From: Dicaeum eximium
Taxonomy: Eukaryota; Chordata; Aves; Passeriformes; Dicaeidae
Direction of reading: 5' to 3'
NCBI GenBank assembly: GCA_013396995.1
Contig: VWZP01005850.1
Location: forward strand, 435,323 to 499,322
DNA: 64,000 nt
The notes under the pieces were generated by a model. That model did no database searches. It was not told the DNA's origin and saw nothing but the letters and a program-made list of their open reading frames with translations. Of the stretch, positions 37,579-50,246 are shown piece by piece (the first letter of the stretch is position 1; the number at the start of each line of letters is the position of its first letter). A program made the position numbers and the translations under genes.

Positions 37579-40500
37579 TCACATGCACCTCTTTTTGGGA
37601 GAGGTCTAAAAGTTCATCTTTCTCTCTAGTGCCAGTTCAGGAGTTTTCTGTGCCACTCTTGAGAGGAGATGGTGCCTGCCTCTGCTAAGAGGTTGTGGAA
37701 TCCTCCTGAACAGGCTTCTTGACATGCTAATCTTTTCCAAAGAAGACAAGCATACTATTAGAGAAAATTACACTCTCAGAGGGATTTATTAGCAGACAAA
37801 AAAGCCTTGCTAAGTAAGTTCTTTTTCTTGCAGGTGCTTGATTCACACATTGCAAGAAAGGTAGACCAAGGAAGCCATCCGTGCCCTGGGGCTTTCAAAA
37901 CTGCCGTGGTGTTTAAGGAACAATTCTCAAAAATGCCTCTGTGGAAGTAAAGCGAAAGAGATCAGGTATATTCATTAGATGGTGAGATCCATTCCAGGCA
38001 GCCCAGGTTTGAAGTTTTTGGAAGGTATCCAAATTATAGCACCATCCAAACTGGTAAAAATTTGGCTCTGAGGGAAATACTGCTGCCATCAGACCCTTGA
38101 CCTGTGCCTGTGGTGCTCTGGAGAGAGTGCCCGTCCCAGCATGTGGATTTGGATTCAGGTAGGGAAACAAACAGTACCTGAGGGGAGGCTGAATTGGGGC
38201 ACATCCTTCATGACCCCATCAGACCAACCTGGCTGAAGTTTGTGCAGCTCCACTGGCACTGCTGAGAGCTCCTGGTTCTTTACCAGCCAGGGCAGCCTTT
38301 GCAGCTGGGCCATCTTTTTGGTCCTCAGCAAAGTCAGGCACTGAAGACCCCACTGTGCAGTTTTCCTTTACACTCCTGCCAGTTTAATTTGTTTCACTTG
38401 CAATAGGAATATTTTCTTCAGTTGACCCTCCCTCACCTGGTAACTGTGTTTCTAACCACAATTCACATCTTTGACCTCCTAACAAAGAGCCAACGCATTA
38501 AAAATGCATGAGGCCCTTGTGAGGGGGCAGCTGAATAGCTGCATTAGCACCAAGGCTGAATTATTGATAGAAAGGGTGACTTTTACTTTCCTTTTAGCTA
38601 TTGAATAATAGATTAAAAGCTGCTCAGTAAGATTATTTTCATTACTCACATAAATTACTCATTCAGTTAAGAAGAGTGAGGATAACCAATGAAAAGCACC
38701 CTGGGGTGGCAAATACATTAGACTTAAAATTTTTTAAGTCTAATTTTAATTAGACATAATTTTTTATGTTCTAGAATATTTATTAATTTTAGATGCATTT
38801 TCAAATAATTGTTTTGATTTAGCAGAAGTAATAAGGAATGTTTTGTAGAGTTTAGGAGATAGGAATAGACTTTTTTATTATATTCCCAGTGAAACTTTAT
38901 ATGAATAGAGAACAACTAATGTGTTCTGTATTAGCTGGTGCCCATGGTAACCCAAATAAGAAGTGTTATTTAACAGTTGAAGTTACCAGCCTGACTAGTA
39001 CCTGCTCTTTAGAATTATGATGTTATTGAATCCCTCAGTTTTCCTATATGTGGTGTGCCACACTGAGCTGTCACCATCTATGTAGTCCTAGAGAAACAAT
39101 AACTTCACTTGGGTTTGGGTTTCCTATTTAGTTTGGTGACAGTAAAAATATTGCCCATTAAATCTTTTCAGGGATTGGTAATCTGTTTGGCTTTCTACAC
39201 AGCCTTTGGCTCTCCTGGCTGGTTATTACTGTGGCCAGCAAGGATCCTGCTGCAGATTTCTGTAAGTCAGTCAGTTCTTAGAGGAGGTATTAGATGTCAT
39301 GGTACCTACAATTCAGAATACACAGTTACTTCTGCATTTCCACTTGTTCTACCCTCCTGCAGGGCTGAATGGTGTTGGCTTTGAACTGGACAGCTCCTCT
39401 TCTGTCAGCTTTGAAATCATTTCAGCACAGACTCAGCAAGTATCAGGTAAGCTGGCTGGGCAGTTTTGTACTTAGATCCCTGTGGCAACAATTTGAAAAA
39501 GAGGAAGAAAGAGCAAATTTCCTTTAACTGAAATAATGAAAAATAATCTATGACAGCCTCTAAGGAAAAGTGGGACTTTCAAAATAGTGCATCTCCCTTC
39601 TTCTGCTGGTATTTTCTTAGCCAAAGAATCAAAAGTAATAGAGCCAACAGTATTGCTTCATATAAGTATCACAAAATGTTATGGCTTAGTCATGTTAGCA
39701 GTGATTTAGAACCCACTCAAATCTCTGAAAAAATTCCATGGACTTGTGACAGTCTTTGCAATATCTGTTGATGGGAGGCATTCCATTAAATACAGAAGTC
39801 AGGACTGGATTTATGTGGAATTGTACCTGTTAGCAGCCACAAAGGGCAGTTTCCTTACAAACCTCTAGCTGACAGAGAATAAACAATTACAATGCAACTT
39901 CCCTGGATGACAGCCTCAATATCCAGCTCCAATCCCCACACATTTTCAGATCATGAGTTCTCTACAGGGTTGGGGGGGGATTTGGTGGATTTTGTGAAGA
40001 CTGCCTGGTAAGAAGAGAAGGAAGGCAGTGGGAGTTCACTGTGAGTAGGCTACTGAGTGACTATGCAAGGGTAAAACAGAAATATGTACCACTGACCTAC
40101 TTGTCAGAGCTGAAAGTCTCCATATTCCATTATTGATGAACTGATCTACTTAATGCCCTCCTTGTTGCCTGCAGGTAGCTCAATAGCAGGATGATTTTGA
40201 ATTTTCTTCACGTAATTAGAATTTCCCTGTTTTATAGCCTGATAGTCTGACCCAATGGAAACTGTAAAACTATGTAGAATTGAAATATGTAAGCTGAGTC
40301 AGCACTTTGGATCTGCTTTTAAAAGCTAAATTTAGGCACACAAAACTGTAAATTTTAGTCTTCATGGTCTGATAAAGTATATAAGACAAAGCACTGAGGG
40401 TGCTAAAGTCTTTGAGTGCTTTAAGCTTGCAGATTAGAACTGATCCATTTTGGTAGGGTGTTTTTAAAAAGACAGTTTCTGCAGGATTCTAAAGTATTGG

Positions 40501-42594
40501 CATTGTATTTTTGCCCTTTTTTTCTATTGTTAGTCAAACTTCAGCAACAGATCAGGCTTTTCATTGTTAAAGAAACTCAGTTACCTCTGACAGGATAAAA
40601 AGGCAAATATTCTAGGAATTTCTCACTTTTAGTACATATTAAGAAGATCTATTTTCAAAACTTGCTTTTAGGTTCAGTATATGTCATACACATAACGAGA
40701 AAGATGAATATAAATTACATCTTAACTAGTATAAGTGACTCTCTTCACATTGCTGAAGGAGGTGATTTTAATTTTGGAAGTTAACTTCTTTTTTTAACTG
40801 TGAGGCTGTGAATCTGACAAATGTAGCTGTCAGCCATTTGTGGGGTGGGGAAGAAGGGAAAGGAAGTCTTCCTGTGCTATGTTTAGCAGTGTTCATGACA
40901 TAAATACAGCAATTGTCCTGGGCTGGAGTAAGTTCTGTAAGTTTTATGATGCTGTTATTTAGAACTACCTGTATGGCTTTGTGGGTTTTATGGAATAGCA
41001 GTCTCTTAAAGAAAAAAAAAGGAAGGAAAAGCAGTGAATCAGTCTAGGATGTGCCTTGGTAAACACCTCGGGGTAGGCAAAGTGCAAATGTCCAGATTAC
41101 TTCCTTTGGGCTTTGTAACCTCTAGGTTCTTGCCAGATTGAATTGTTTGCATTGCTAGTGATGGGGTACAACAGACCACAAGGGCTGTGAACAGTTGGGC
41201 AGATTTTGTGCCGAGAGATGAGCTCATTTCCCTTCCTCTTGAAGAGAAATTATTGCCTCCTTCACACTCTGGTTGTCCTGAGTGCCACAGAACTTAAGCC
41301 ATCCTTGGCTTTTCTGCCAGGTGAAAACCTCATTTTAGGTTAGTTATTCTGCAAACCCTTCTGTGGTTTAACATATCTCTTATAAGCTTTCTCCTAATGC
41401 TAAAATGTCAAACACACCATTTCTGTGGGAAGTCTGGAGGTCTTTTTAACAGTTATTACCAGAGTCTGGTATTGTAGCAACAGAGCTTGGATCCAGGCAG
41501 ACCTGCTTGGATAAAGATGAAGAACATGCAAGGTACTACTGGGGTTACTGGTTCTGCTCTAAAAGCAGTCTCAACCCAGAAGGAAATGAAAATACAGGAG
41601 CACAAGTGCAGCTGACTTTTCTTCAGTAGCACTTGAATTATGCCCAGCACTGCACCAAAAGGAGAAGACAGTATTTCTGTGTCATCTTTGCATTCCTCTT
41701 TTTCAGTCATCAGTGTAGGCTTCTCTGTGCTCTCTTGTTTCAGACCCTATAGAGTTGTTCTGCCAGCTGGAAATTGGCCAAGATGAATATGTGACACAGA
41801 GATGTTGCCAGATTATGATTATACTGTTGAATGCTTTTTCCTAGCCACCCAAGTGTTCCCTTACCACACTGGCAGTCTTTGAAGAGAGGATACACTGGAT
41901 TTATGGTGCTTAATCAATCCTAAGGATCTGTCCTGTCACTTACTACCACCTTTACTGCCAGTTAATGTTGCTCACCCAGTGCTTTGTAAGAAAATACTGA
42001 ATCACTGACCCATTTTCATGTCATAACCCAGCACAGGCTGTTTTGTAGCCCTTTCCTGCCATGCCCAAAAATTAGGACATGTTGTATTGTAAACCTGCAT
42101 GTCCATTAAATGATGGGAATATAGAATGCGTTGTAGTATCTGGGAAATTAAGTCCAAGGGTGCCTAGTTGCAACACAATCAGCTGAATATGGTATTCTTC
42201 TTGCTCCTGACCTTCTGGGGAAGGAAACTCTACCTGATAAAGCAGAGTACTTACACAGTTATAATTTGTGTTTAGCAAGCATTTGTATTCCTGCAGATGA
42301 ATCAGGTAAAAGGCCCCTACAGTGTAAAAGCTGATCTATGCAGTATGCGACCATCCTGTTTTATTTAAAAGATGAAAAGTGGCTACTTAGACATCATAAC
42401 TGAATCATGTGTCTTATTTCAAGTTTCCATTTGCATCCTCTTCAGAAAGTCACTTAAGAGGTTAAAAGGACACAGTAAGCAGAGTAATTTTTCTATATTT
42501 TATGGCTAAAATTTCTAATAAAAACTTGGAGAAGAAGAGAAAGTGATATCATATGACACCTCAGTTCCACCAGTACATAGCTTATTGCAATTCC
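37579..42594. other. Non-coding sequence, no gene recognised
   Basis: Short family-less frames. The part at 38450-38960 has AT-rich homeodomain-like words (TAATTA, ATTATTGAT), a palindrome cluster and an RFX-like half site at 38938-38951. It has the look of a conserved regulatory block, but conservation cannot be judged from one genome. Confidence 0.5.
38718..38755. repeat. Two overlapping perfect palindromes
   Basis: TTAGACTTAAAA (38718-38729) and its exact reverse complement (38732-38743) flank a 2-base spacer. The second arm is itself part of GTCTAATT-TT-AATTAGAC (38738-38755). The word TTAGAC/GTCTAA therefore occurs three times in alternating orientation. Confidence 0.9.
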
Positions 42595-42845
42595 TTCATA
42601 TGTCACAAATTGTGTGGCAGCAGGACCAGGGCAGTGGCTGTCCCCCTGTGCTGGGCACTGCTAAGGCACTTCCAGTCCTAGGTTCAGTTTTGGACCTCTG
42701 ACAACAAGAAAGACATTGAGAGGCTGGAGAGAAGGGAACAGAGCTGGGGAAGGGACTGGAGCACCAGTCTGATGAGGAGTGGCTGAGGGGGCTCAGCCAG
42801 GAGAAAAGGAGGTGTAGGGGAACCTTCTTGCTCTCCACAACTTCC
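42595..42845 (+). mobile_element. CR1 LINE ORF2 fragment
   Basis: The plus strand matches the thumb region of CR1 ORF2 after the RT core: a degraded RPQLEYC-type segment, then the region around KKDIE (42708-42722), then a GLEHQSDEEWLRGLSQEKRRC-like segment (near 42755-42815) that ends in a leucine-rich stretch. Frames are interrupted. Both element ends are missing. The minus-strand Ser/Pro-rich reading frames here are antisense shadows. Confidence 0.85.
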
Positions 42846-43008
42846 TGACAGGAGTCTCTTTCTGTCTATCATATCTGTCTGATCATAACTCACTCCCTCC
42901 CTCTCTCATTTATGAGAACAGAATTACTCAGAAGTGTTCTTGAATTATGGAAGGTGTAAGTTCAGCCTTGTGAATTACTAAGAAGAAATTCCAGAATCTT
43001 GTCATTTC

Positions 43009-43063
43009 TGGGGGTTTTTTTGTGGTTTGGGGTTTTTTTTGTTTGTTTGTTTGTTTGTTTTGC
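43009..43063. repeat. G/T-rich low-complexity tract with (GTTT)n
   Basis: GGGG/TTTT runs followed by five GTTT units on the plus strand. It yields a false Phe/Val/Cys-rich frame. Confidence 0.85.
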
Positions 43064-44090
43064 TACAAATTGAGTCCATGCCTTCATACTTTGCTATTCT
43101 TTGAAGAAAAGCTCATTGATATGATAGATGTTTTCCAAACTTGGAACTGTGATAAAAACAGAAAGATTTTGGTTTTAGTTAGCTCCCATGGCAGAACACA
43201 GGACTTGGAGAAATCAATGAAGGACTACATGCAGTGTGCTTCATACTCTTAGGTATTTATGTTCACTGAAATGCAGTTAAGGAACAATGCCAAGTTAGAA
43301 ACTGATTCAGAGTTGCCACATTAGAAGTATTTGAGAGTGGAGTGCAAACCAGAAATCAGTCCCACCAGTGACCCCTTCCCATCTTGAGAGACTGGGTTTA
43401 AAGAAAAACCTGACCTTTAGGCAAAATCAGATCTGTTGTTAGCCAGCATTTATGGGTTTATGCTTTTCCCTAACATTGGGTTGATCTTCAGCACACTTCA
43501 GTAGAAGGGAGTTTAGTCTATTACCAGTAACAATTTTAAATATTCAAACTTTCAAGAAGAGAGATCAAACAGTGGTTACAGGAAAATAGAAGTGAGTTTT
43601 CGTAAAGAAGCAGAAGTAGCATCACTGCCCAATAAATAACACAATGAAGAAATATCTACTTCTCAGTTAAACCTGGGGAAATAACTAGTTCTGCCAATCA
43701 ATGGAAGAGAAATTTGAAAGCACTCCTCAAAGATTGGCAAATTGTTCTAATAATGGGACTTTACCCATAATTTTTTCAATAATATTGGAACTGCACAAGT
43801 GGAAATGTGAAGAAAAACCCCACCGTTACAGGGATGAACTTTTCTGATTTTTTTGATGAATACACCTGTTTTTTATTCTTGCTGAGATGGATTTTTCAGG
43901 TTTGCCTCAAAAACACAAAGAAATATTCTGTGTGTCAATAACTTAGTAGATTTTTCAGTTGATTATGCTGCTTTGGATTTTCTGTTACTGTAGACTAAGT
44001 AACTAGTTCCCCTAAAAAGTCATGAATCCCCTCTCAGAAAACACAGTAAAACAATGTTTTCAGTTTTAGTGTCACTTATTTTATTAATAT

Positions 44091-44144
44091 TTAGGTTAAT
44101 ATAAAGGTTTTTAATATAAAAGTTAGGTTAAAATAAAGGTTTTT
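44091..44144 (+). repeat. Imperfect tandem duplication, 32-bp period
   Basis: A 22-base word beginning TTAGGTTAA and ending AAAGGTTTTT occurs at 44091-44112 and, with one mismatch, at 44123-44144. Confidence 0.85.
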
Positions 44145-46353
44145 CTTCCTGGATGCTAGAGAAAGCTGCCTTCATGGTAGGATTTTTTTCCACCTATGAA
44201 GTGGTTTGTACTGGGCCATTATTCATCACTGTATTGTGCTCACTCTAAATTTTTGTGCCTTCAGTTATGGCACCCAGTGGATTGCTGTGTGATGCACTGA
44301 GTGCTAAATTGCTGCTAGGGGAAGTTTAGTGATCCTTATGCTGTGGAGGATATGACATTATCATTGGGTAACAGAATACTTTCTATAGATTTCCTGAGCT
44401 GATTAAATAAAACCAGGACTGAGACAACAATGCCTCTGGTCAGGCTGAAGGTGAGACACCCTCTGTGCTTCAAGGCAAAGAGACACAGTGAAGAGGAGAG
44501 CAGATGCACCAGCAGCAGCAGAACATGGTCTGTAAGCCCCTTCCTGGAAGACCTTCATGAAGTCTTGTGGCTTAGTGTCCAAACAACACCCCAGCACGGA
44601 CAGAGGGAGGTGGATAACAAACTGTTCCCTCTGCAGCCTCTTTCCTGGGGCCAGGAAAGGGGCCTTCAGGTCTGCATCTCTTCCCCTCCCTGCAGAAAGG
44701 AATCAGGGCTAAGAAAGCTGAAAGAGGAGGCAGAAGCAGGGCAGTAGCACAGGACTGTGGAGAGGTTGAGTCTGATGAATAGAAGGAAGAAAATTTGGCA
44801 TCATATCTTGATGGAGGATGCTCAGGGTCTACAACTGTAGGTTTTTTTAAAAAGACTGTTTTTTGTGAACTGGTTTGTTACAGAGCAGTGAGGAAGCCAG
44901 GCTAAAGCATATTTAGGAATCTTGTCCCTTTTTTTACTTAACAATAGTTTGGTGCCATAGAGGTGCAAGTAAACTCATCTATTCTAAATACATTCTCTCC
45001 CAATTGCTGTTAATTTTAAATATCTTTTTAATAGCATTTTCCAAAAGCTTCATGAGTAATTAAGAAAAATAATAAAAGAAGGTCAGTGGTGGTTTAATAA
45101 CCCACTAATTCTTGTAACTCAACATTAGGAGGTGGCAGTTCATTGCTAACAATGCTACTGTTGTCTCTGTCCTTCTAGGCAAAGAACCAGAAAACATTTC
45201 CCAGCTAATTGGAAGCTACGTGCAGTGCTCACTCTTTTAGGACATGGAGCATCCCATCAGAAATGCCAGTGACTAACAGTGCAGTTATTAATAGCACCAG
45301 CCCCAGTGATGAAACAATTGTGCTGCTTGGGGCAGAGTCTGTGCCCAGTCCATCCCACAGGCAGCCCAGCATGGAGAGCAATGGCATGGCTGGGCACTGA
45401 AGCAGAGTGTGAACAGGGAATGTGAAAGGACAGTGCAGGGCCTGTGCTCTGTAGGGAACAATGCTTCCCAGCAAATCCCTGCATGGTCAGAGGGGACCGG
45501 TGGATGTGCAGTGACAGCTCATGCTCCGTGATCCGTGGAGTGAGGATTAAGCACACGCAGGGCTGCCTAAGGTGCCTCACAATGCAAATCCGTGGGAATG
45601 TGCTGTGTCTGGTGTTCTGCTCTCCCAGAACGTTGGCTGGTGGTTCTCAGCTCCTCTAGCAGGCCAGGCCAGATGGAAGCTCTCCATGCAAAACATGTTT
45701 GGTCCTTCTGCTGTGCTCTCACAAAAGCCCATATTTTCTTTGGCTTTGTCACTATCCAGGTGTTCCCAGCTCACTGAAAAGCCCAAATCACAGAGAGCTG
45801 TCAGCACCTGAAGAAATCTATAGACCCCAAAAACAGATGTTTTGTTGGCTGAGGAGGACCAACTGTCTTGTACACTGTGTGTGTGTCCTGGGCACATGCA
45901 GGAAAGAGCTATGTGACCTTGAGAAGTCTAACCAAGGAAGTGCCTGTAGCCAAACTGCGCTGCTTAGATTGTTGCCGATGTTTCTCTGGTAGTTTTCCCA
46001 GCTACCAGTGCTTCATAAAGATCTTCATTGCCTTTTACAAGATCACACAGGTTGCAACCTTCCTTTAACTTCCTGCCTTAGTCAGCTCAGCTACAGTAAC
46101 TGCAGCTCAGCACAGGTCTGACCACTCCATTTCCAAATTCTGTGGCCTCCTGGTTTGCCAAAAGGGCCAGCTGGTGTACAGCATGCATCCTGCCCAAGCC
46201 AAGGGCTTGCAGGCACTGTGTCCTCCCTTTGCTGATTGCTCACTCTGGCTTGCCTGGTGCTCAGCACAGCTGAAGAGAAACCCAGTTGTGCTGTTCTGGT
46301 TCTCTCCTGCCCTTAATCCCCAAGCCTATTCAAGGGGCTTTAGATACTTTTAG

Positions 46354-46386
46354 AAAAGTAACTACTTTTTAAAAGTAGCTACTTTT
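46354..46386. repeat. Tandem pair of AT-rich palindromes
   Basis: AAAAGTAACTACTTTTT (46354-46370) is followed directly by the perfect palindrome AAAAGTAGCTACTTTT (46371-46386); the first differs by one base from the second. They could fold as two hairpins or one large one. Confidence 0.85.
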
Positions 46387-46654
46387 ACAGTGCAATTCTA
46401 TAGGAGACTGGTTATACCTTACAAGAATTTATCTCCAAAGCTTGAAGTGTATAAAATAGGTAAATGTAATTATTTATTATTCAGTGTTGACTTTCAGCAT
46501 AAAGATTTTTGAGTTTCCTAGATGATAAATTATAATTATAGTCTATGTGCAGCCAGATGATTTATGTAAATTCAGTCAAGTTGCCTCACTTTCCATTCCT
46601 TTTGATAGACTGTAAGGTATAACATTAGATAAAGGAATGGAGAAACTGGGGTGT

Positions 46655-46720
46655 GGGCTGTTTTTAGGGCTGTGGGGTTTGTTTGTTCATGGTTTCTTGG
46701 GTGTTGTTTGGTGTTTTGCC
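46655..46720. repeat. G/T-rich low-complexity tract
   Basis: Irregular mixture of GGTTT, GTTTG and GTGTT words on the plus strand, of the same kind as the tracts near 43.0 and 50.1 kb. Confidence 0.65.
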
Positions 46721-48471
46721 TGTGTGGGCAACTTGGAATTAAATTGTCTGTCTGTAGAGAATCCAAAACACATCTGAGGTCACTTTGCTACTCAGGATTA
46801 AGGCAATAATAGTATCCAATAATAGTTAATGCAGTTACAGATTTTTTCATTTTCTCTTTATCAAATCAAGGCAGACAGTACACCTCCTGCCACAGGTCAC
46901 ATGTCAGTGCAGAGAAGAATGCCACCCTGCTGATCTGGGAATTCGAACACAGTGTGGCTCACATGAGCATGTACGTGATGGCAATAAGTAAAATTGATTT
47001 CTGACAAAATCCCTCAGGTATTGAGAGCAGTATCCTATCAGTTTCAATCAATACAAATTGCTAATTGTGTTTACTGGTTGTTAGGCTAAAAATGAGATAC
47101 AGGGTTTGGCCTTACAAAAATACAGCTTCCCTAAAACACAGTTAAGGCACAGAGAGGAGCAGCAGGATGGGAACAGTGCTGTGGAAGACAGTGGTGACTG
47201 ATAAGGGGTAGAACCAAGCTAGAAAGAAGAATCTTTTATTGGAAGGGGATTAGAAAGGTGGAACCTTTCTTTTCTGACCATGAAATACAGAATTTTTGAA
47301 AGAACACTGCAGAGCAGCAGCTTGCCGTTTGTGGTTCCGAGGTTAGTACTGGTCTATAAAATATTAAGTCATGGCTGATTAAATAATTGAGGAAACAGAG
47401 AAAAAAAACCATCTCAAGAAAGCAAACAAAATGCAGGAAAATGGGAGTAAAGTATCAACAATCAACATTTAGACTTAAGTTTAATTTCAGTTAACTGTAA
47501 GTTGTCTGGGATCTGGACTTCTTTTCAAAGCCTGCTTTGTATTTGGGTTATCTTTTAATATTTAAGACCTTAATGGCCCTTTAATTGAGTAAGTTTGCAA
47601 CATGCTGCAAGAGACACTGGTCTTACTTTAGAAACAGTAAGTTGCCCCAGCATTTTGTATTTGCATGGGTTGAGGGTTATTTTATTGAGCCACTGTGGTT
47701 TGAGGGCATTACAGTTTCTAGAGAGAGTGGTGGGTACAGGGTATTTAAATTTAATAATATGAAATGTGAAGTTCAGAGATCAAGGGAGCAATAGAGAGAA
47801 ATCTTCCTTTTAAGTGTCTGTTCATATATTTATATCTGTAAAATCTCATAAAACCTTCACGTTTCTATCATTTCACATTATACGACCCTCAGCAACAAAT
47901 GTCATTTTTAAAATAACCTCATCCATTCTTAATTTATGTTTCAAGGATTGCATTCAATCATACAGTTTAACTCTCATCACCTTTAATGAACACTAATGGG
48001 AAAACTGACATTCCTTTTTCTAACAGAAAAAATATTAATTAGTGATAGTGCATGATATTAATGTAAAAGAGCTTTTGAATTTTGGAAAAAAAAAGTTGAG
48101 GGCATTTTAAAATTTGTAAGTATTATTCAAAATTTTACAGATTATAGTTGAAGAGTACTTTTGAGAGCTGGGATGATTCAATGAGCTGAGATGGTTATTG
48201 ATTGAAGCTTTAAGAAATATAGCCAAAAAAAAGCACCTTGTATTGCTACCCTGCTGTTTCCTGGCAGCCTTTTGCTATCTCAGTAGCAAACCACTTCCAA
48301 AGACATAATCACTCTTGCAATCCCACCTAACCAACCTTGCCCTGATCAGATGGACTCACTGTAAAAACACACAGTTGTTATTTGGGAAACAACAAATGGG
48401 GGGGGTTTGCAGGATGTATTTTTTGGGTGGTTAGACTACCATCTTAATTAGAAATGGGTTTCAGGGAGTTG

Positions 48472-48485
48472 GTTGCTATAGCAAC
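48472..48485. promoter_or_regulatory. Perfect RFX-type X-box palindrome
   Basis: GTTGCTATAGCAAC is a perfect 14-bp palindrome and fits the RFX transcription-factor consensus (two GTTGC/GCAAC half sites). It sits in AT-rich non-coding sequence with TAATTA words nearby. It is a candidate binding site for a distal element; occupancy is unknown. Confidence 0.5.
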
Positions 48486-49484
48486 AGTCTACTTAGGGCT
48501 TTTTTCAGAGTGAAACCCTACTTGCCTGTATATTCAAGGGAAGACAGAATGGCTAAGGAACAGAAATTGAGCTTTTGTTTCTCCAAGAGCCATAAATTGC
48601 AGCATCTTCTATTTAAAGTACACAGATGGAAGAGCTGCTCCTTTTTCTCAGTGCTTTTTCTGCTGCTGAGAAGCCCCATTTGATGATTGAGTAAAATACA
48701 ACTTCCCCTTATTTCAGAAATGCAACTGCACTAGAGTTAATTAAGGCTCACACCCAATCAGATTTTTCCTAAAAGTGCATCAGAAAACAGGAGGCACAAT
48801 CTCTTTGAAAAGCTGGAGCTGTGAAAATTTCTGATGCGTTTGTTTGCCTCATGTCTCCTGCTGCAAATCAGGGTCCCCCTCCATCTGACTGAAGTCAGAT
48901 AGAATTTCTCCTCCCATTGAATTCTCTGCAGTGCCCTGGTTGTGTATCAGACCCAAAGCCACCTTGACTTGATTATTTTCCCCTCTGTTGGCTGTTAGGT
49001 GGAGAAACATAACAAAGGGGTTGGGGGGTGTCAAAACTTCTTAATCCTGCCTGCCATAAGTTGTGATCCTCCCATGTGACTGCACCCCTGCAGTGTGAGC
49101 AGAGCACAGAACTCAAGCAGAGTTAAGCAGAGCTTGGCTGGCATTTGCAGGATTTGCCTGAAGAGGGGTTTCCGGGCTCTTTAGGGTGGGAAGAATTGTC
49201 TGGTAGGGGCAATGAGCTGGCAGGAAGTGTCAGCTTCACGGGCATATGGGAAAGGGAAAAGAGTTTTGAAGTAAGTTCAGTCTCCAAGGAATTTAAAGCA
49301 TATGATAGGGAAGAGTTGAGCCTGTCTGGAGCAAGTTAAATGGAAAGTTGTAGGAAAGGAAAAAGAAATTGATTTGGAAAGTATCGCAGTTGGAGAAGAC
49401 TAATGAAGAGGAGACAGAGAAAAACCCCTTCTTTGTTCTCTATAAGACAAAGAGGACCTTCCTTTTTATGGTTCTCTTTCCTAG

Positions 49485-49532
49485 TAATCTTTCCTGTATC
49501 TTGACCTGTAATCTTTCCTGTATCTTGACCTG
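49485..49532 (+). repeat. Perfect 24-bp tandem duplication
   Basis: A 24-base unit starting TAATCTTTCC and ending CTTGACCTG occurs twice head to tail with no mismatch. Confidence 0.97.
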
Positions 49533-50123
49533 CAGACTGGCAGGTTCCACTTGGATAATATAACCACCCCAAAGTGGAGGATAGCTGATTGTGGGAAGGG
49601 AGAAATTGCTGGCTTTAGTATCTTGGTGTCATTTGTGCAGTTATCATCCTTGGCTGACACTATTATTGAGTGCCACAAAATCTTTTATGCTTTCCCTAAG
49701 CAGGCCTGCCACATGCATGTAGAGAGAAACTCAAAATATTGCCTTACTCCACAGGAGAACCCCAACATACAGCACTGCTTTGTCTCTCTCTCTTGAGCTC
49801 TATTTGTGTCCAAGAATTGTGAATATATTTCTCACTTTCAAATGTAAAAGAGATGCAGCCCCCATGATTTGAGTGACAGAAAAAACTTGCCACACCTGAT
49901 GTATAAAGTCCAATCTTTCCGGAAGAACTGACCACTAGGAGAGTTTGCTTAAAACCTTAAAACAGGACAGCCTTCCACAAGACCTCATGGGCAACTGTGT
50001 TCATTTGGGGCATTTCATTAAAACAGGGCAGGCTCCCAGTGCTCTGGTTCTCATGACAACAGTCTTTTATGCCTCTCACTGGATGGTCAATTTTTTGCTC
50101 TTAATTTAGCCAGATTTTAAATT

Positions 50124-50246
50124 ATCTGTTTGGGTTTGGGGTTTTGGGTTTTCTTGTTGTTTTTGTTCGGTTGGGTTTGTTTGCTTGGTTGGTAGGGGTT
50201 TTTTTTGTTTGTTTGTTTGGGTTTTTTTGTTTGATTGGTTTTTTAG
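50124..50246. repeat. G/T-rich low-complexity tract
   Basis: About 120 bases almost entirely G and T on the plus strand. It starts with TTTGGGTTTGGGGTTTTGGG, which supplies three G-runs of three or more, with a fourth about 20 bases on. It is G-quadruplex-prone and produces a false Phe/Gly/Val-rich frame. Confidence 0.85.

Larger units (their letters stand above)
42846..48471. other. Non-coding sequence, no gene recognised
   Basis: Short family-less frames on both strands. 44.4-46.3 kb is somewhat GC-richer with denser short frames, but no family is recognised. It contains G/T-rich tracts (43009-43063, 46655-46720), a diverged tandem duplication (44091-44144) and a palindromic repeat (46354-46386). 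Confidence 0.55.
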
